A stretch of 64,000 nucleotides of DNA from Protonemura montana. Taxonomy: Eukaryota; Arthropoda; Insecta; Plecoptera; Nemouridae. Under the pieces are notes generated by a model, which saw only the letters and a program-made list of their open reading frames with translations, did not search any database and was not told the origin of the DNA. Shown piece by piece: positions 12,006-23,361 of this stretch. The stretch spans positions 16,390,550-16,454,549 of the forward strand of contig OX387610.1 of NCBI GenBank assembly GCA_947568835.1. The letters run 5' to 3'. Numbering within the stretch: the stretch's first letter is position 1; the number at the start of each line of letters is the position of its first letter. A program made the position numbers and the translations under genes.

Positions 12006-12317
12006 CCGTCCGATCTCCAACTGTCGCGGGTGTTGCTCTAACCAATTGAGCTACTTGGACCCCGATCTCCACCTGTCGCGGGTGTTGCTCTAACCAATTG
12101 AGCTACTTGGACCCCGATCTCCACCTGTCGCGTGTGTTGCTCTAACCAAGTGAGCTACTTGGACCCCGATCTCCACCTGTCGAAGGTGTTGCTCTAACCA
12201 ATTGAGCTACTTGGACCCCGATCTCCACCTGTCACGGGTGTTGCTCTAACCAATTGAGCTACTTGGACCCCGATCTCCACCTGTCACGGGTGTTGCTCTT
12301 ACCAATTGAGCTACTTT
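12006..12317 (-). repeat. tRNA-derived 52-bp tandem array, copy 1
   Basis: Six head-to-tail 52-bp units. On the minus strand each carries a tRNA-like A box and D arm (TAGCTCAATTGGTTAGAGC), an anticodon-arm-like stem (CACC ... GGTG) and GGGGTCCAAG. The T loop and B box are missing from every unit. Compare 27037-27447 (+) and 34713-34938 (-). Confidence 0.85.
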
Positions 12318-13069
12318 ATTGCTCTAATATTTAAGAGCTGATCAGTGTTTCACATATTGAAGTACCTTCCCTACCGCGAGTTTGAGTATTTTCAGTGGTA
12401 CTTAACAGCAGTTAAAACCTCGTTATTATGGTCCAAGCAATCTCCATCTTTTCATGCACTTATCACTTACAACTCATCGACATTGCAGCCGTTAGGCAAC
12501 ATTTGAATGATTTGGAAAGAAGTTTCCAGCAACGAAATATCCCTGTATTTTCACTCATGTCCACATTGATTGCATGTCTTCATATAGAAGTTGATTGTTT
12601 TAATCAGACTGTCACTAGATGCCTCATTGTTGCGAGTGCCATGAAGCACAAAGCTCGGCATCTCACGGGTTTACAGACAATACCACTCTACCTTACAACC
12701 TATACGTCTCGAACGAGGGAAAGCCGATTTTTCATTTCGACGAACTGAGCTGCGGCAATAATAATATCGGGGCAGTTTTCTTTAGTTTTCTTTTCTTTTG
12801 TCTGCCCCCCTGCCCCCCTGCCCCCCTGCCCCCTGCCCCTACCCCACCCCTTCAACCGTTCCATCGAATCTTTTCATGGTCTATCTAGGGCTACACTATC
12901 TTGATGGCTTCCCCACGATCTCAATGTTAGGTGGGGGCAGCGGGGGTTGGAGGGGGAACCTTTTGTCAGGTGCAAGGAAATGTGGAAGAGAGGGGGTGGG
13001 GTGAGTTTTGACGATCGGAGAGAGGCTGACTTCGTGCCTTTACTTCTGAGTCTAAACTTCACTGAGCAA
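12318..13069. other. unique sequence with a C-rich patch
   Basis: An open stretch of 106 codons starts with ATG at 12428 (+). It has no recognised domain, no supporting splice sites, and the downstream part is low-complexity (CTGCCCCC) repeat at about 12800-12850. A coding function is not supported. Confidence 0.4.
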
Positions 13070-13467
13070 ACCATCTCAAAACCCAGGCTTGCCAATACAA
13101 TTTCAAAACCCAGGCTTGCCAATACCATCTCATAACCCAGGCTTGCCAATACCATCTCATAACCCAGGCTTGCCAATACCAACTCAAAACCCAGGCTTGC
13201 CAATACCATCTCATAACCCAGGCTTGCCAATACCATCTCATAACCCAGGCTTGCCAATACCATCTCATAACCCAGGCTTGCCAATACCATCTCATAACCC
13301 AGGCTTGCCAATACCATCTCATAACCCAGGCTTGCCAATACCATCTCATAACCCAGGCTTGCCAATAACATCTCAAAACCCAGGCTTGCCAATACCATCT
13401 CATAACCCAGGCTTGCCAATACCATCTCAAAACCCAGGCTTGCCAATACCATCTCAAAACCCACGAT
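13070..13467 (+). repeat. 27-bp minisatellite, second family
   Basis: About 15 copies of a 27-bp unit containing AACCCAGGCTTGCCAATACC and ATCTCAT. Frames stay open on both strands (NPGLPIPSH-like on plus, tryptophan-rich on minus) because the unit is a multiple of 3. Neither frame has an independent start region. Confidence 0.97.
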
Positions 13468-13667
13468 AAGAGTGATATCACTCATATTACTCATATTACT
13501 CCCATTGAGTGATAACTGTCAGATTTGCGGACATACGTCAATAACGTCAACCAGCTGACGAGGAAATTGATATCTGCTCGATCGACGCTCGGCGTCGCGA
13601 CGCTCTCGACGTCGAGGCATAGGTCAGGTCCGCTCTCTGTTTGGCGCCGTCGAATTCAATCTCGAAT

Positions 13668-14638
13668 AATCCGGATAGAGCATAGGATCCAGCCACCTGA
13701 TTTCAAATAACCTGCATAGAGCATAGGATCCAGCCAGCTGATTTCAAATAACCTGGATAGAGCATAGGATCCAGCCAGCTGTTCTCAAATAACATGGATA
13801 GAGCATAGGATCCAGCCAGCTGATCTCCAATAACATGGATAGAGCATAGGATCCAGCCAGCTGATCTCAAATAACATGGATAGAGCATAGGATCCAGTCA
13901 ACTGATCTTAAATAACCTGGATAGAGCATAGGATCCAGTCAACTGATCTTAAATAACCTGGATAGAGCATAGGATTCAGCCAGCTGATCTCCAATAGCCT
14001 GGATAGAGCATAGGATCCAGCCAGCTGATCTCCAATAACCTGGATAGAGCATAAGATCCAGCCAGCTGATCTCAAATAACCTGGATAGAGCATAGGATCC
14101 AGCCAGCTGATCTTTAATAACCTGGATAGAGCATAGGATCTAGCCAGCTGATCTCCAATAACCTGGAGAGAGCATAGGATCCAGCCAGCTGATCTCAAAT
14201 AACCTGGATAGAGCATAGGATCCAGCCAGCTGATCTCCAATAACCTGGATAGAGAATAGGATCCAGCCAGCTGATCTTAAATAACCTGGATAGAGCATAG
14301 GATCCATTCAGCTGATCTCAAATAACCTGGAAAGAGCATAGGATCCAGCCAGCTGATCTCAAATAACCTGGATAGAGCATAGGATTCAGCCAGCTGATCT
14401 CAAATAACCTGGATAGAGCATAGGATCCAGCCAGCTGATCTCAAATAACCTGGATAGAGCATAGGATCCAGCCAGCTGATCTCAAATAACCTGGAAAGAG
14501 CATAGGATTCAGCCAGCTGATCTCAAATAACCTGGATAGAGCATAGGATTCAGCCAGCTGATCTCAAATAACCTGGATAGAGCATAGGATCCAGCCAGCT
14601 GATCTCAAATAACCTGGATAGAGCATAGAATCCAGGCA
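13668..14638 (+). repeat. 41-bp minisatellite
   Basis: About 23 copies of a 41-bp unit containing CCTGGATAGAGCATAGGATC and CAGCCAGCTGATCTCAAATAA. Variant units (ATCTCCAAT, ATCTTAAAT, GATTCAGCC) are mixed. It starts just after a unique stretch containing GCGTCGCGACGC (13592-13603). Confidence 0.97.
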
Positions 14639-15702
14639 GCTAATCAAAATTGAATTCATGCAGTTCATTTTGGGCAACACGTAGGAATTCCTAAATCATA
14701 TGATGATGTGTTCCTATGATTTTAATGCTAATTTGTGTGTCTTTGAAAAACGTTTAAAACCAATTTTGAACATTTCAGCGGTGAAAACCACAAAAACTAC
14801 CGAAGAAAAGACTTAAAATATCACGGCGTCTTTGAAAGAACTCAAGATTGAATCGCAGCGGTCCCGCGATCGATCCTTGCGGCACTCCTCATAATACACT
14901 CGCGGTGCAAGTTGATCGTAGTGACGTCATGAATATTATTGACCAATCAGAGTTTGACAAATCGGTCGGCAGCTGTCAAGCTTTGTGTCCTGACTGTTTG
15001 ATGTGAATCTGTCGCTAGCTACGACTGATGGATTGCCTTGTTTGTCTAGGATCAGTTCAACTCTGACACCGCCCCATTGTTTGCCCCTCCTTCCCAACAA
15101 AAACACATACAGGCGCTACCTCGACATTTTTTAACTTACTGGAATACAAGTCTGCATTATTAACAGCATCATTGGCTGTCATAGAGTGACGTCACATGAC
15201 AGCCACGTTGTTCTGTTGTTGGCTTTGACAGAATTCTTAATCTTATATCATTTCCCAATACAAGGGCTATGTTCACGCAGAGTTGCGGCGTAGACAAGTC
15301 TCGTTGCTTCTTGAAATAAAGAAATCTTTGTTGGAAACTTCTTCAAAAGTTCCATTGATACATTTTTGGAAAAGGTAAAATATCAAATTACGACAGAAAA
15401 ATTGCTTCTTTCCATTTGCGAATCGATGAGCTTATGCAGTTGCAAACAGGCGTAGTTAATTTGAGTTAAAAGAGTTAATAGTTTTTAAATGTGCGGCTCA
15501 ACTCTAAACTAAGTATTGTGAAAATGATCGTTATTTTTGATTGTTTAAAAACACTGCAAGGCTGGAAACATAGACACGTGACAAGCAAATATCATCGATA
15601 TCTTGACAAGTTGCATAGAAAGTCGTCCTCTTTCCAAACAAACGCAGAGCTTCTTGTATTTGTGTCTGCAAATCAAAGAATGTATGTTAATATTCTTCAC
15701 AA
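14639..15702. other. unique sequence, no gene supported
   Basis: Includes a TGACGTCA motif near 15188. There is a 70-codon plus-strand open stretch at about 15491-15702 that runs into the 83-bp repeat. It has no recognisable domain, and I see no convincing splice signals. Confidence 0.4.
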
Positions 15703-16053
15703 GCAGCAACCACAGAGCAGGCCACCAACCACAGAGCAGGCCACCAACCTTAACTCTGAATCACTTGCCTTTGTTAAACTTGGACTTGACCTAATCAACC
15801 ACTAGCAGCAACCACAGAGCAGGCCACTAACCTTAACTCTGAATCACTTGCCTTTGTTAAACTTGTACTTGACATGTTCAACCACTAGCAGCAACCACAG
15901 AGCAGACCACTAACCTTAACTCTGAATCACTTGCCTTTGTTAAACTTGGACTTGACCTAATCAACCACTAGCAGCAACCACAGAGCAGGCCACCAACCTT
16001 AACTCTGAATCACTTGCCTTTGTTAAACTTGGACTTGACCTAATCAACCACTA
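15703..16053 (+). repeat. 83-bp minisatellite, four units
   Basis: Units begin GCAGCAACCACAGAGCAGGC and start at 15703, 15805, 15888 and 15971. The first unit is 102 bp because a 19-bp segment (ACCACAGAGCAGGCCACCA) is duplicated inside it. The array lies about 150 bp upstream of the FAM20 exon. Confidence 0.95.
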
Positions 16054-16203
16054 GCACCGGGATCAACATCTGATCTCTTCTAATCTGGACCAAAATCATA
16101 GTAATAACCAGCAAATAAAATTAGGAAATGTTAAAAAATATTCCTCGAACATCCACTGCTTTCAATGGCTGACTTCAACAATGTCTTCTTGTTTTTGTTT
16201 CAG

Positions 16204-16282
16204 GTCAGAAAGATGGCGGAACCCAGATCAAGCTGGTGATCGATTATCCCAACAATGTGCAAGCGCTTTTCAAACCAATGAG
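16204..16282 (+). CDS. FAM20-family secretory kinase, internal exon (N-lobe, ATP-binding lysine)
   Basis: A 79-nt exon bounded by a strong acceptor (pyrimidine-rich TTTTTGTTTCAG ending at 16203) and a consensus donor (GTGAGT at 16283). It enters with two bases of a split codon and leaves with two. The translation includes [14 protein letters not shown] and QALFKPMR. From knowledge of the family, GGTQ-(I/L)KL and ALFKPM belong to the kinase N-lobe of FAM20C/FAM20A-type proteins, and the lysine in FKPM corresponds to the ATP-contacting lysine. FAM20C phosphorylates secreted proteins in the Golgi, and FAM20B (xylose kinase) has a different motif here. The reading frame continues exactly into the exon at 34426-34518. 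The symbol is left open because the invertebrate orthologue (FAM20C- or FAM20A-like) cannot be decided from two exons; all other exons lie outside the window. Confidence 0.9.
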
Positions 16283-16287
16283 GTGAG

Positions 16288-16372
16288 TCATTCTTCCTTA
16301 CAGACAGCTCGACACAGGTGCTTCCTTACAGACAGCTCGACACAGGTGCTTCCTAACTAACAGCTGGACACA
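16288..16372 (+). repeat. short duplicated segment downstream of the exon donor
   Basis: CTTCCTTACAGACAGCTCGA plus CACAGGTG (28 bp) is present twice, with a third diverged copy, beginning only a few bases after the donor at 16283. Confidence 0.8.
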
Positions 16373-16375
16373 GGT

Positions 16376-17603
16376 CCTCGTGAGGCAACCGGAGTTAAGC
16401 AACACTGCGCTGGATCAGGTATTGGATGGGTGACCATCATACACATGACCAGTTCTGTTCGGGAGAGAGGTTGGAGGGATGAATGTTAAGCAACACTGCG
16501 CTGGGTCAGGTATTGGATGGGTGACCATCATACTCATGACCAGTTCTGTTCGGGAGAGAGGTTGGAGGGATGAATGTTAAGCAACACTGCGCTGGGTCAG
16601 GTATTGGATGGGTGACCACCATACACATGATCAGTTCTGTTCGGGAGAGAGGTTGGAGGGATGAAAGTTAAGCAACACTGCGCTGGGTCAGGTTTTGGAT
16701 GGGTGACCATCATACACATGACCAGTTCTGTTCGGGAGAGAGGTTGGAGGGATGAAAGTTAAGCAACACTGTGCTGGGTCAGGTATTGGATGGGTGACCA
16801 TCATACACATGACCAGTTCTGTTCGGGAGAGAGGTTGGAGGGATGAAAGTTAAGCAACACTGTGCTGGGTCAGGTATTGGATGGGTGACCATCATACACA
16901 TGACCAGTTCTGTTCGGGAGAGAGGTTGGAGGGATGAAAGTTAAGCAACACTGCGCTAGGTCAGGTATTGGATGGGTTGCCATCATACACATGACCAGTT
17001 CTGTTCAGAAGAGAGGTTGGAGGGATGAAAGTTAAGCAACACTGCGCTGGGTCAGGTATTGGATGGGTTGCCATCATACACATGACCAGTTCTGTTCGGG
17101 AGGGAGGTTGGAGGGATGAAAGTTAAGCAACACTGCGCTGGGTCAGGTATTGGATGGGTGACCATCATACACATGACCAGTTCTGTTTCGGAGAGAGGTT
17201 GGAGGGATGAAAGTTAAGCAACACTGCGCTGAGTCAGGTATTGGATGGGTGACCATCATACACATGACCAGTTCTGTTTGGGAGAGAGGTTGGAGGGATG
17301 AAAGTTAAGCAACACTGCGTTGGGTCAGATATTGAATGGGTGACCACCATACACATGACCAGTTCTATTCGGTAGAGAGGTTGGAGGGATGAAAGTTAGT
17401 ACAGCAACTTCACTCGCTTTGCTTATCAACCTCTCGACAGCATGGATTTGTGGATTTGTTGTATCGTCCTTCGGAAGAGACGTTAAGCCGGTGGTCCCCT
17501 TTGTGCTCTTCGATAGGAGTAGGCTACGTGCCACACCGGATTTCCTCTCCTCCCTTCTAGGCTTAATTATATACATTATCCACTCAATTCATCGACGCCG
17601 TAA
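16376..17603 (+). mobile_element. 5S-rRNA-derived SINE-like element, copy 2, with head amplified 11-fold
   Basis: From 16394 to 17395 a 91-bp module containing GTTAAGCAACACTGCGCTGG and GGATGGGTGACC is repeated about 11 times. The last copy runs into a non-5S body (17396-17603) with CAACTTCACTCGC, GTCCTTCGGAAGAGACGTTA and GTAGGCTACGTGCC. The 5' edge, CTCGTGAGG...GGAGTTAAGC, resembles the A-box side of 5S rRNA. A normal element would have one head. Here the promoter-like part has been multiplied while the body stays single. It lies within the FAM20 intron, in sense orientation to the gene. Confidence 0.75.
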
Positions 17604-17965
17604 GACATATTGTCATCCTACAGTGCGTCGTTAAAAATCACAAACCAATCGCTTAATCACGGCCCAGTGGCGCCATAACAGTGGCGGGCGGCATTTATGT
17701 TTTGTATCTAACAACGCGTGAAAGACTTGCTGACAGCCTCGCTTTGCCACCCCAAGCGGTAACCATGACAACGCTTGTTGCAGGGGCGAAAAACAATAGC
17801 AAGTCGGCAACGCTTTAAATTGAATGCCAAGCACATAGACGTCTCAGGAGCCGCGAATCCAGAGCAGCCAGCTTTATAATATTACTGGCTTCAAACAGTT
17901 GAAAGACACCACAGCAAGATGGAAGTCAGCCATTTAAAGAGACAATCTTGTAGCCTTTGTCTTCT
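17604..17965. other. unique intron sequence
   Basis: No exon, RNA gene or repeat is recognised. There is a weak minus-strand frame (17631-17834) without a known domain. Confidence 0.5.
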
Positions 17966-19395
17966 AACACAGATATTCCATCCTTATGAGGCAAAGACTA
18001 GCACAGATAAAGCTTGCACAGATATTCCATCCTTATGAGGCAAAGACTAGCACAGATAAAGCTTGCACAGATATTCCATCCTTATGAGGCAAAGACTAGC
18101 ACAGATAAAGCTTGCACAGATATTCCATCCTTATGAGGCAAAGACTAGCACAGATAAAGCTTGCACAGATATTCCATCCTTATGAGGCAAAGACTAGCAC
18201 AGATAAAGCTTGCACAGATATTCCATCCTTATGAGGCAAAGACTAGCACAGATAAAGCTTGCACAGATATTCCATCCTTATGAGGCAAAGACTAGCACAG
18301 ATAAAGCTTGCACAGATATTCCATCCTTATGAGGCAAAGACTAGCACAGATAAAGCTTGCACGGATATTCCATCCTTATGAGGCAAAGACTAGCAAAGAT
18401 AAAGCTTGCACAGATATTCCATCCTTATGAGGCAAAGACTAGCACAGATAAAGCTTGCACAGATATTCCATCCTTATGAGGCAAAGACTAGCACAGATAA
18501 AGCTTGCACAGATATTCCATCCTTATGAGGCAAAGACTAGCACAGATAAAGCTTGCACAGATATTCCATCCTTATGAGGCAAAGACTAGCACCGATAAAG
18601 CTTGCACAGATATTCCATCCTTATGAGGTAAAGACTAGCACAGATAAAGCTTGCACAGATATTCCATCCTTATGAGGCAAAGACTAGCACAGATAAAGCT
18701 TGCACAGATATTCCATCCTTATGAGGCAAAGACTAGCACAGATAAAGCTTGCACTGATATTTTATCCTTATGAGGCAAAGACTAGCACAGATAAAGCTTG
18801 CACAGATATTCCATCCTTATGAGGCAAAGACTAGCACAGATAAAGCTTGCACAGATATTCCATCCTTATGAGGCAAAGACTAGCACAGATAAAGCTTGCA
18901 CTGATATTCCATCCTTATGAGGCAAAGACTAGCACAGATAAAGCTTGCACAGATATTCCATCCTTATGAGGCAAAGACTAGCACAGATTAAGCTTGCACA
19001 GATATTCCATCCTTATGAGACAAAGACTAGCACAGATAAAGCTTGCACAGATATTCCATCCTTATGAGGTAAAGACTAGCACAGATAAAGCTTGCACAGA
19101 TATTCCATCCTTATGTGGCAAAGACTATCACAGATAAAGCTTGCACAGTTATTCCATCCTTATGAGGCAAAGACTAGCACAGATAAAGCTTGCACAGATA
19201 TTCCATCCTTATGTGGCAAAGACTAGCACAGATAAAGCTTGCTCAGATATTCCATCCTTATGAGGCAAAGACTAGCACAGATAAAGCTTGCACAGATATT
19301 CCATCCTTATGAGGCAAAGAATAGCACAGATAAAGCTTGCACAGATATTACATCCTTATGAGGCAAAGACTAGCACAGATAAAGCTTGCACAGAT
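17966..19395 (+). repeat. 49-bp minisatellite
   Basis: About 29 copies of a 49-bp unit containing ACAGATATTCCATCCTTATG, AGGCAAAGACTAGCACAGAT and AAAGCTTGC. It is highly homogeneous: long runs of units at 17966-18360 appear identical, with variants concentrated towards the 3' end. Confidence 0.98.
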
Positions 19396-19689
19396 CCGTG
19401 CTCTGCATCGTCTTTGGATTATGTATTTTTGTTTTTTGTTGCAGAAACCGCTAATAATGTTAAAAGTTGTCAAAAGTTTGCTAAGAAGATAACGCTTCGC
19501 TAACCACAAATTAACTCCTCCATATCCCCCCGTTACCCCAGGGCTAGGTCGGTTGGGGGAACTTTCACCTTTCACTCAACAAGAAATCCAAACCTTACCT
19601 CCAATCTATCAATATTTACTTTTCTCTGCAGGGTCGTGGCCATGACACTATAACGCTTCAGCGATTATAATTGGATGAAATACCGGTCA

Positions 19690-21016
19690 GGTAGCCATGG
19701 AGATGCTGAGATCGCCTGACAGAGCTTCTCAATTCTGCTATCTTATGTTACCACGAGTATATCATGGCCTAGCATAGGAGGTTCAATGGTAGATTCAACG
19801 TTTGGTAGCCATGGAGATGCTGAGATCGCCTGACAGAGCTTCTCAATTCTGCTATCTTATGTTACCACGGGTATATCATGGCCTAGCATAGGAGGTTCAA
19901 TGGTAGATTCAACGTTTGGTAGCCATGGAGATGCTGAGATCGCCTGACAGAGCTTCTCTATTCTGCTATCTTATGTTACCACGGGTATATCATGGCCTAG
20001 CATAGGAGGTTCAATGGTAGATTCAACGTTTGGTAGCCATTGAGATGCTAAGATCGCCTGACAGAGCTTCTCAATTCTGCTATCTTATGTTACCACGGGT
20101 ATATCATGGCCTAGCATAGGAGGTTCAATGGTAGATTCAACGTTTGGTAGCCATGGAGATGCTGAGATCGCCTGACAGAGCTTCTCAATTCTGCTATCTT
20201 ATGTTACCACGGGTATATCATGGCCTAGCATAGGAGGTTCAATGGTAGATTCAACGTTTGGTAGCCATGGAGATGCTGAGATCGCCTGACAGAGCTTCTC
20301 AATTCTGCTATCTTATGTTACCACGGGTATATCATGGCCTAGCATAGGAGGTTCAATGGTAGATTCAACGTTTGGTAGCCATGGAGATGCTGAGATCGCC
20401 TGACAGAGCTTCTTAATTCTGCTATCTTATGTTACCACGGGTAAATCATGGCCTAGCATAAGAGGTTCAATGTTACCACGGATATATCATGGCCTAGCAT
20501 AGGAGGTTCAATAGTAGATTCAACGTTTGGTAGCCATGGAGATGCTGAGATCGCCTGACAGAGCTTCTCAATTCTGCTATCTTATTTTACCACGGGTATA
20601 TCATGGCCTAGCATAGGAGGTTCAATGGTAGATTCAACGTTTGGTAGCCATGGAGATGCTGAGATCACCTGACAGAGCTTCTCAATTCTGCTATCTTATG
20701 TTACCACGGGTATATCATGGCCTAGCATAGGAGGTTCAATGGTAGATTCAACGTTTGGTAGCCATGGAGATGTTGAGGTCGCCTGACAGAGCTTCTCAAT
20801 TCTGCTATCTTTTGTAACCACGGGTATACCATGGCCTAGCATAGGAGGTTCAATGGTAGATTGAACGTTTGGTAGCCATGGAGATGTTGAGATCGCCTGA
20901 CAGAGCTTCTCAATTCTGCTATCTTATGTTACCATGGTTATATCATGGCCTAGCATAGGAGGTTCAATGGTAGATTCAACGTTTGGTAGCCATGGAGATG
21001 TTGAGATCGCCTGACA
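19690..21016 (+). repeat. 114-bp minisatellite
   Basis: About 11.5 copies of a 114-bp unit beginning near TTTGGTAGCCATGGAGATGC and ending GGTAGATTCAACG. At about 20450-20520 a 5'-truncated partial unit (starting at ATGTTACCACGG) is inserted, an indel consistent with unequal exchange or slippage. Confidence 0.97.
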
Positions 21017-21254
21017 GTCTAGATCATGAAAGTGCTCTCGATGTTTATTAGAAGTTCTATAACAAACAACGTGGTGTGTGAAGCTCGCCGGGAAAACAGC
21101 AACAATGGATCGACGCTACGTTCCTGCTTGCCATCAAGTTGGCATTCCTAGCGAGCCGCTTTGTGAGCGATCTAAAGTCTAAACTAACTTAGATAGAGCC
21201 ACGTCCGTTGTTTCACGAGGACCGGTGTTTCCAACACGGCCAAACCGTTCGTTA

Positions 21255-22218
21255 GTCACCTATCCAATACCTAACCCAGCACAGTGTTGCTTAACTTTTA
21301 TCCCTCTAACCTCTCTCCCGAACAGAACTGGTCATGTGTGTGATGGTCACCCATTCAATACCTGACCCAGCGCAGTGTTGCTTAACTTTTATCCCTCTAA
21401 CCTCTCTCCCGAACAGAACTGGTCATGTGTGTGATGGTCACCCATCCAATACCTGACCCAGCGCAGTGTTGCTTAACTTTTATCCCTCTAACCTCTCTCC
21501 CGAACAGAACTGGTCATGTGTATGATGGTCACCCATCCAATACCTGACCCAGTGCAGTGTTGCTTAACTTTTATCCCTCCAACCTCTCTCCCGAACAGAA
21601 CTGGTCATGTGTATGATGGTCACCCATCCAATACCTGACCCAGCGCAGTGTTGCTTAACTTTTATCCCTCCAACCTCTCTCCCGAACAGAACTGGTCATG
21701 TGTATGATGGTCACCCATCCAATACCTGACCCAGCGCAGTGTTGCTTAACTTTTATCCCTCGAACCTCTCTCCCGAACAGAACTGGTCATGTGTATGATG
21801 GTCACGCATCCAATACCTGACCCAGCGCAGTGTTGCTTAACTTTCATCCCCCCAACCTCTCTCCCAAACAGAACTGGTTATGTGTATGATAGTCACCCAC
21901 CCAATACCTGACCCAGCGCAGTGTTGCTTAACTTTCATCCCTCCAACCTCTCTCCCGCAAATAACAGGTCATGTGTATGATGGTCACCCATCCAATACCT
22001 GACACAGCGCAGTGTTGCTTAACTTTCATCCCTCCAACCTCTCTCCCAAACAGAACTGATCATGTGCATGATGGTCACCCATCCAATACCTGACCCAGTG
22101 CAGTGCTCGTTAACTTTCATCCCTCCAACCTCTCACCCGAACAAAACTGGTCATGTGTATGATGGTCACCCATCCAATACCTAACCCAGCACAGTGTTGC
22201 TTAACTTCAGTGGTCTCA
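21255..22218 (-). repeat. 5S-like 91-bp array without SINE body
   Basis: About 10.5 copies of the same 91-bp module as at 16394-17395, in the opposite orientation. Read on the minus strand its first copy starts TCTCGTGAGACCACTGAAGT and TAAGCAACAC, close to 5S rRNA. The SINE body found at copies 1-3 is absent on the distal side, which ends in unrelated DNA near 21255. Confidence 0.85.
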
Positions 22219-22762
22219 CGAGACCTGATCTTAAAGACGCTTGATTCTACGTCAAGTTTGACGCTTCTATTTCTAGATCTCGTCTCACGATCTCAATTCT
22301 GAATTACTTACAAAGTTACGCCGAGGCACACACAATTTCCGCCCACGAGTTTCGCCTCGCTCTCGCTTTTAGGGTTGGTTGGAGGACTGGGTGGTGCTGG
22401 TGGTGCTAGGGTGGGGGGCAGAGAGACAATAGAAAGATACTCGAGCGAATTTCCCCGGAGCGTAGCAATAAACCACGCGACGTCGACGTGCCGCGGACGT
22501 CGACGTCACCGTTGGTTGGAGTAACGCGTCGCGACGCTGAGGTACGTGCGACTTGTCGACTGAATCGGCTGGAAAATTGGTTGTTCGGTTTCTGCGGCTG
22601 AAAGAGACTTAAACATTTTTCAGTCCAATGAGATGTCTGAGTCCATCGATACTTTGATCCACTTCTTAGCTTTGTCTTAGCACCTGATTGATTCTTCTCA
22701 CATTACTTTACCATTATCAATTGATTAGAACTCGTTTTGAATTATTTTGAATTATTACTTGC
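22219..22762. other. unique GC-rich intron sequence
   Basis: Contains CGACGTCGACG motifs and the palindrome GCGTCGCGACGC at 22526-22537. No coding or RNA gene is recognised. Confidence 0.5.
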
Positions 22763-23062
22763 ACTTGATTCAGTGGGAAGTATATATGTTCAACTACAGA
22801 GCATCAGTGGGAAGTATATATGTTCAACTACAGAGCATCAGTGGGAAGTATATATGTCCAACTACAGAGCATCAGTGGGAAGTATATATGTTCAACTACA
22901 GAGCATCAGTGGGAAGTATATATGTTCAACTACAGAACATCAGTGGGAAGTATATATGTTCAACTACAGAGCATCAGTGGGAAGTATATATGTTCAACTA
23001 CAGAGCATCAGTGGGAAGTATATATGTTCAACTACATAGCATCAGTGGGGAGTATATATGTT
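22763..23062 (+). repeat. 34-bp minisatellite
   Basis: Eight to nine copies of a 34-bp unit containing GCATCAGTGGGAAGTATATA and TGTTCAACTACAGA. Because 34 is not a multiple of 3, each of three frames cycles through the same peptide, giving overlapping frames that are not genes. Confidence 0.97.
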
Positions 23063-23166
23063 CAGAGTCCAGTCCACGCAATATGAATGAAAGTAACTCA
23101 GCATCTCGTTAGACATCAAGACCATGTCGCTTCCTCGAGACGAGCAACATCGTCGCCAGCTGCAAG

Positions 23167-23197
<31 letters not shown>

Positions 23198-23361
23198 TCT
23201 CCTTCCCACGAGCCACTCGGGAAATTGTTTTCCTGACTCTTCACACACAGTGAAGCTTGAAACTTGTCTCGATGCCAACTGCGATACTTGCAACTTGTTG
23301 CTTAACCCTACACATTCTGATAAATGTAATGATCCTCAACTGACTCTGAGCTGTCATGCGA
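23063..23361. other. spacer with long poly(C) tract
   Basis: Holds an uninterrupted C run of roughly 28 at about 23167-23194. No gene is supported. Confidence 0.6.

Noticed and set aside
12428..12748. 106-codon plus-strand frame as a gene
   Set aside because: No recognised domain, no splice context, and it overlaps a second frame; length is within chance for the base composition.
16376..17395. Functional 5S rRNA gene cluster
   Set aside because: Only the downstream part of 5S is recognisable, the 5' third is absent and each unit continues into unrelated sequence; a 5S-derived SINE head explains it better.
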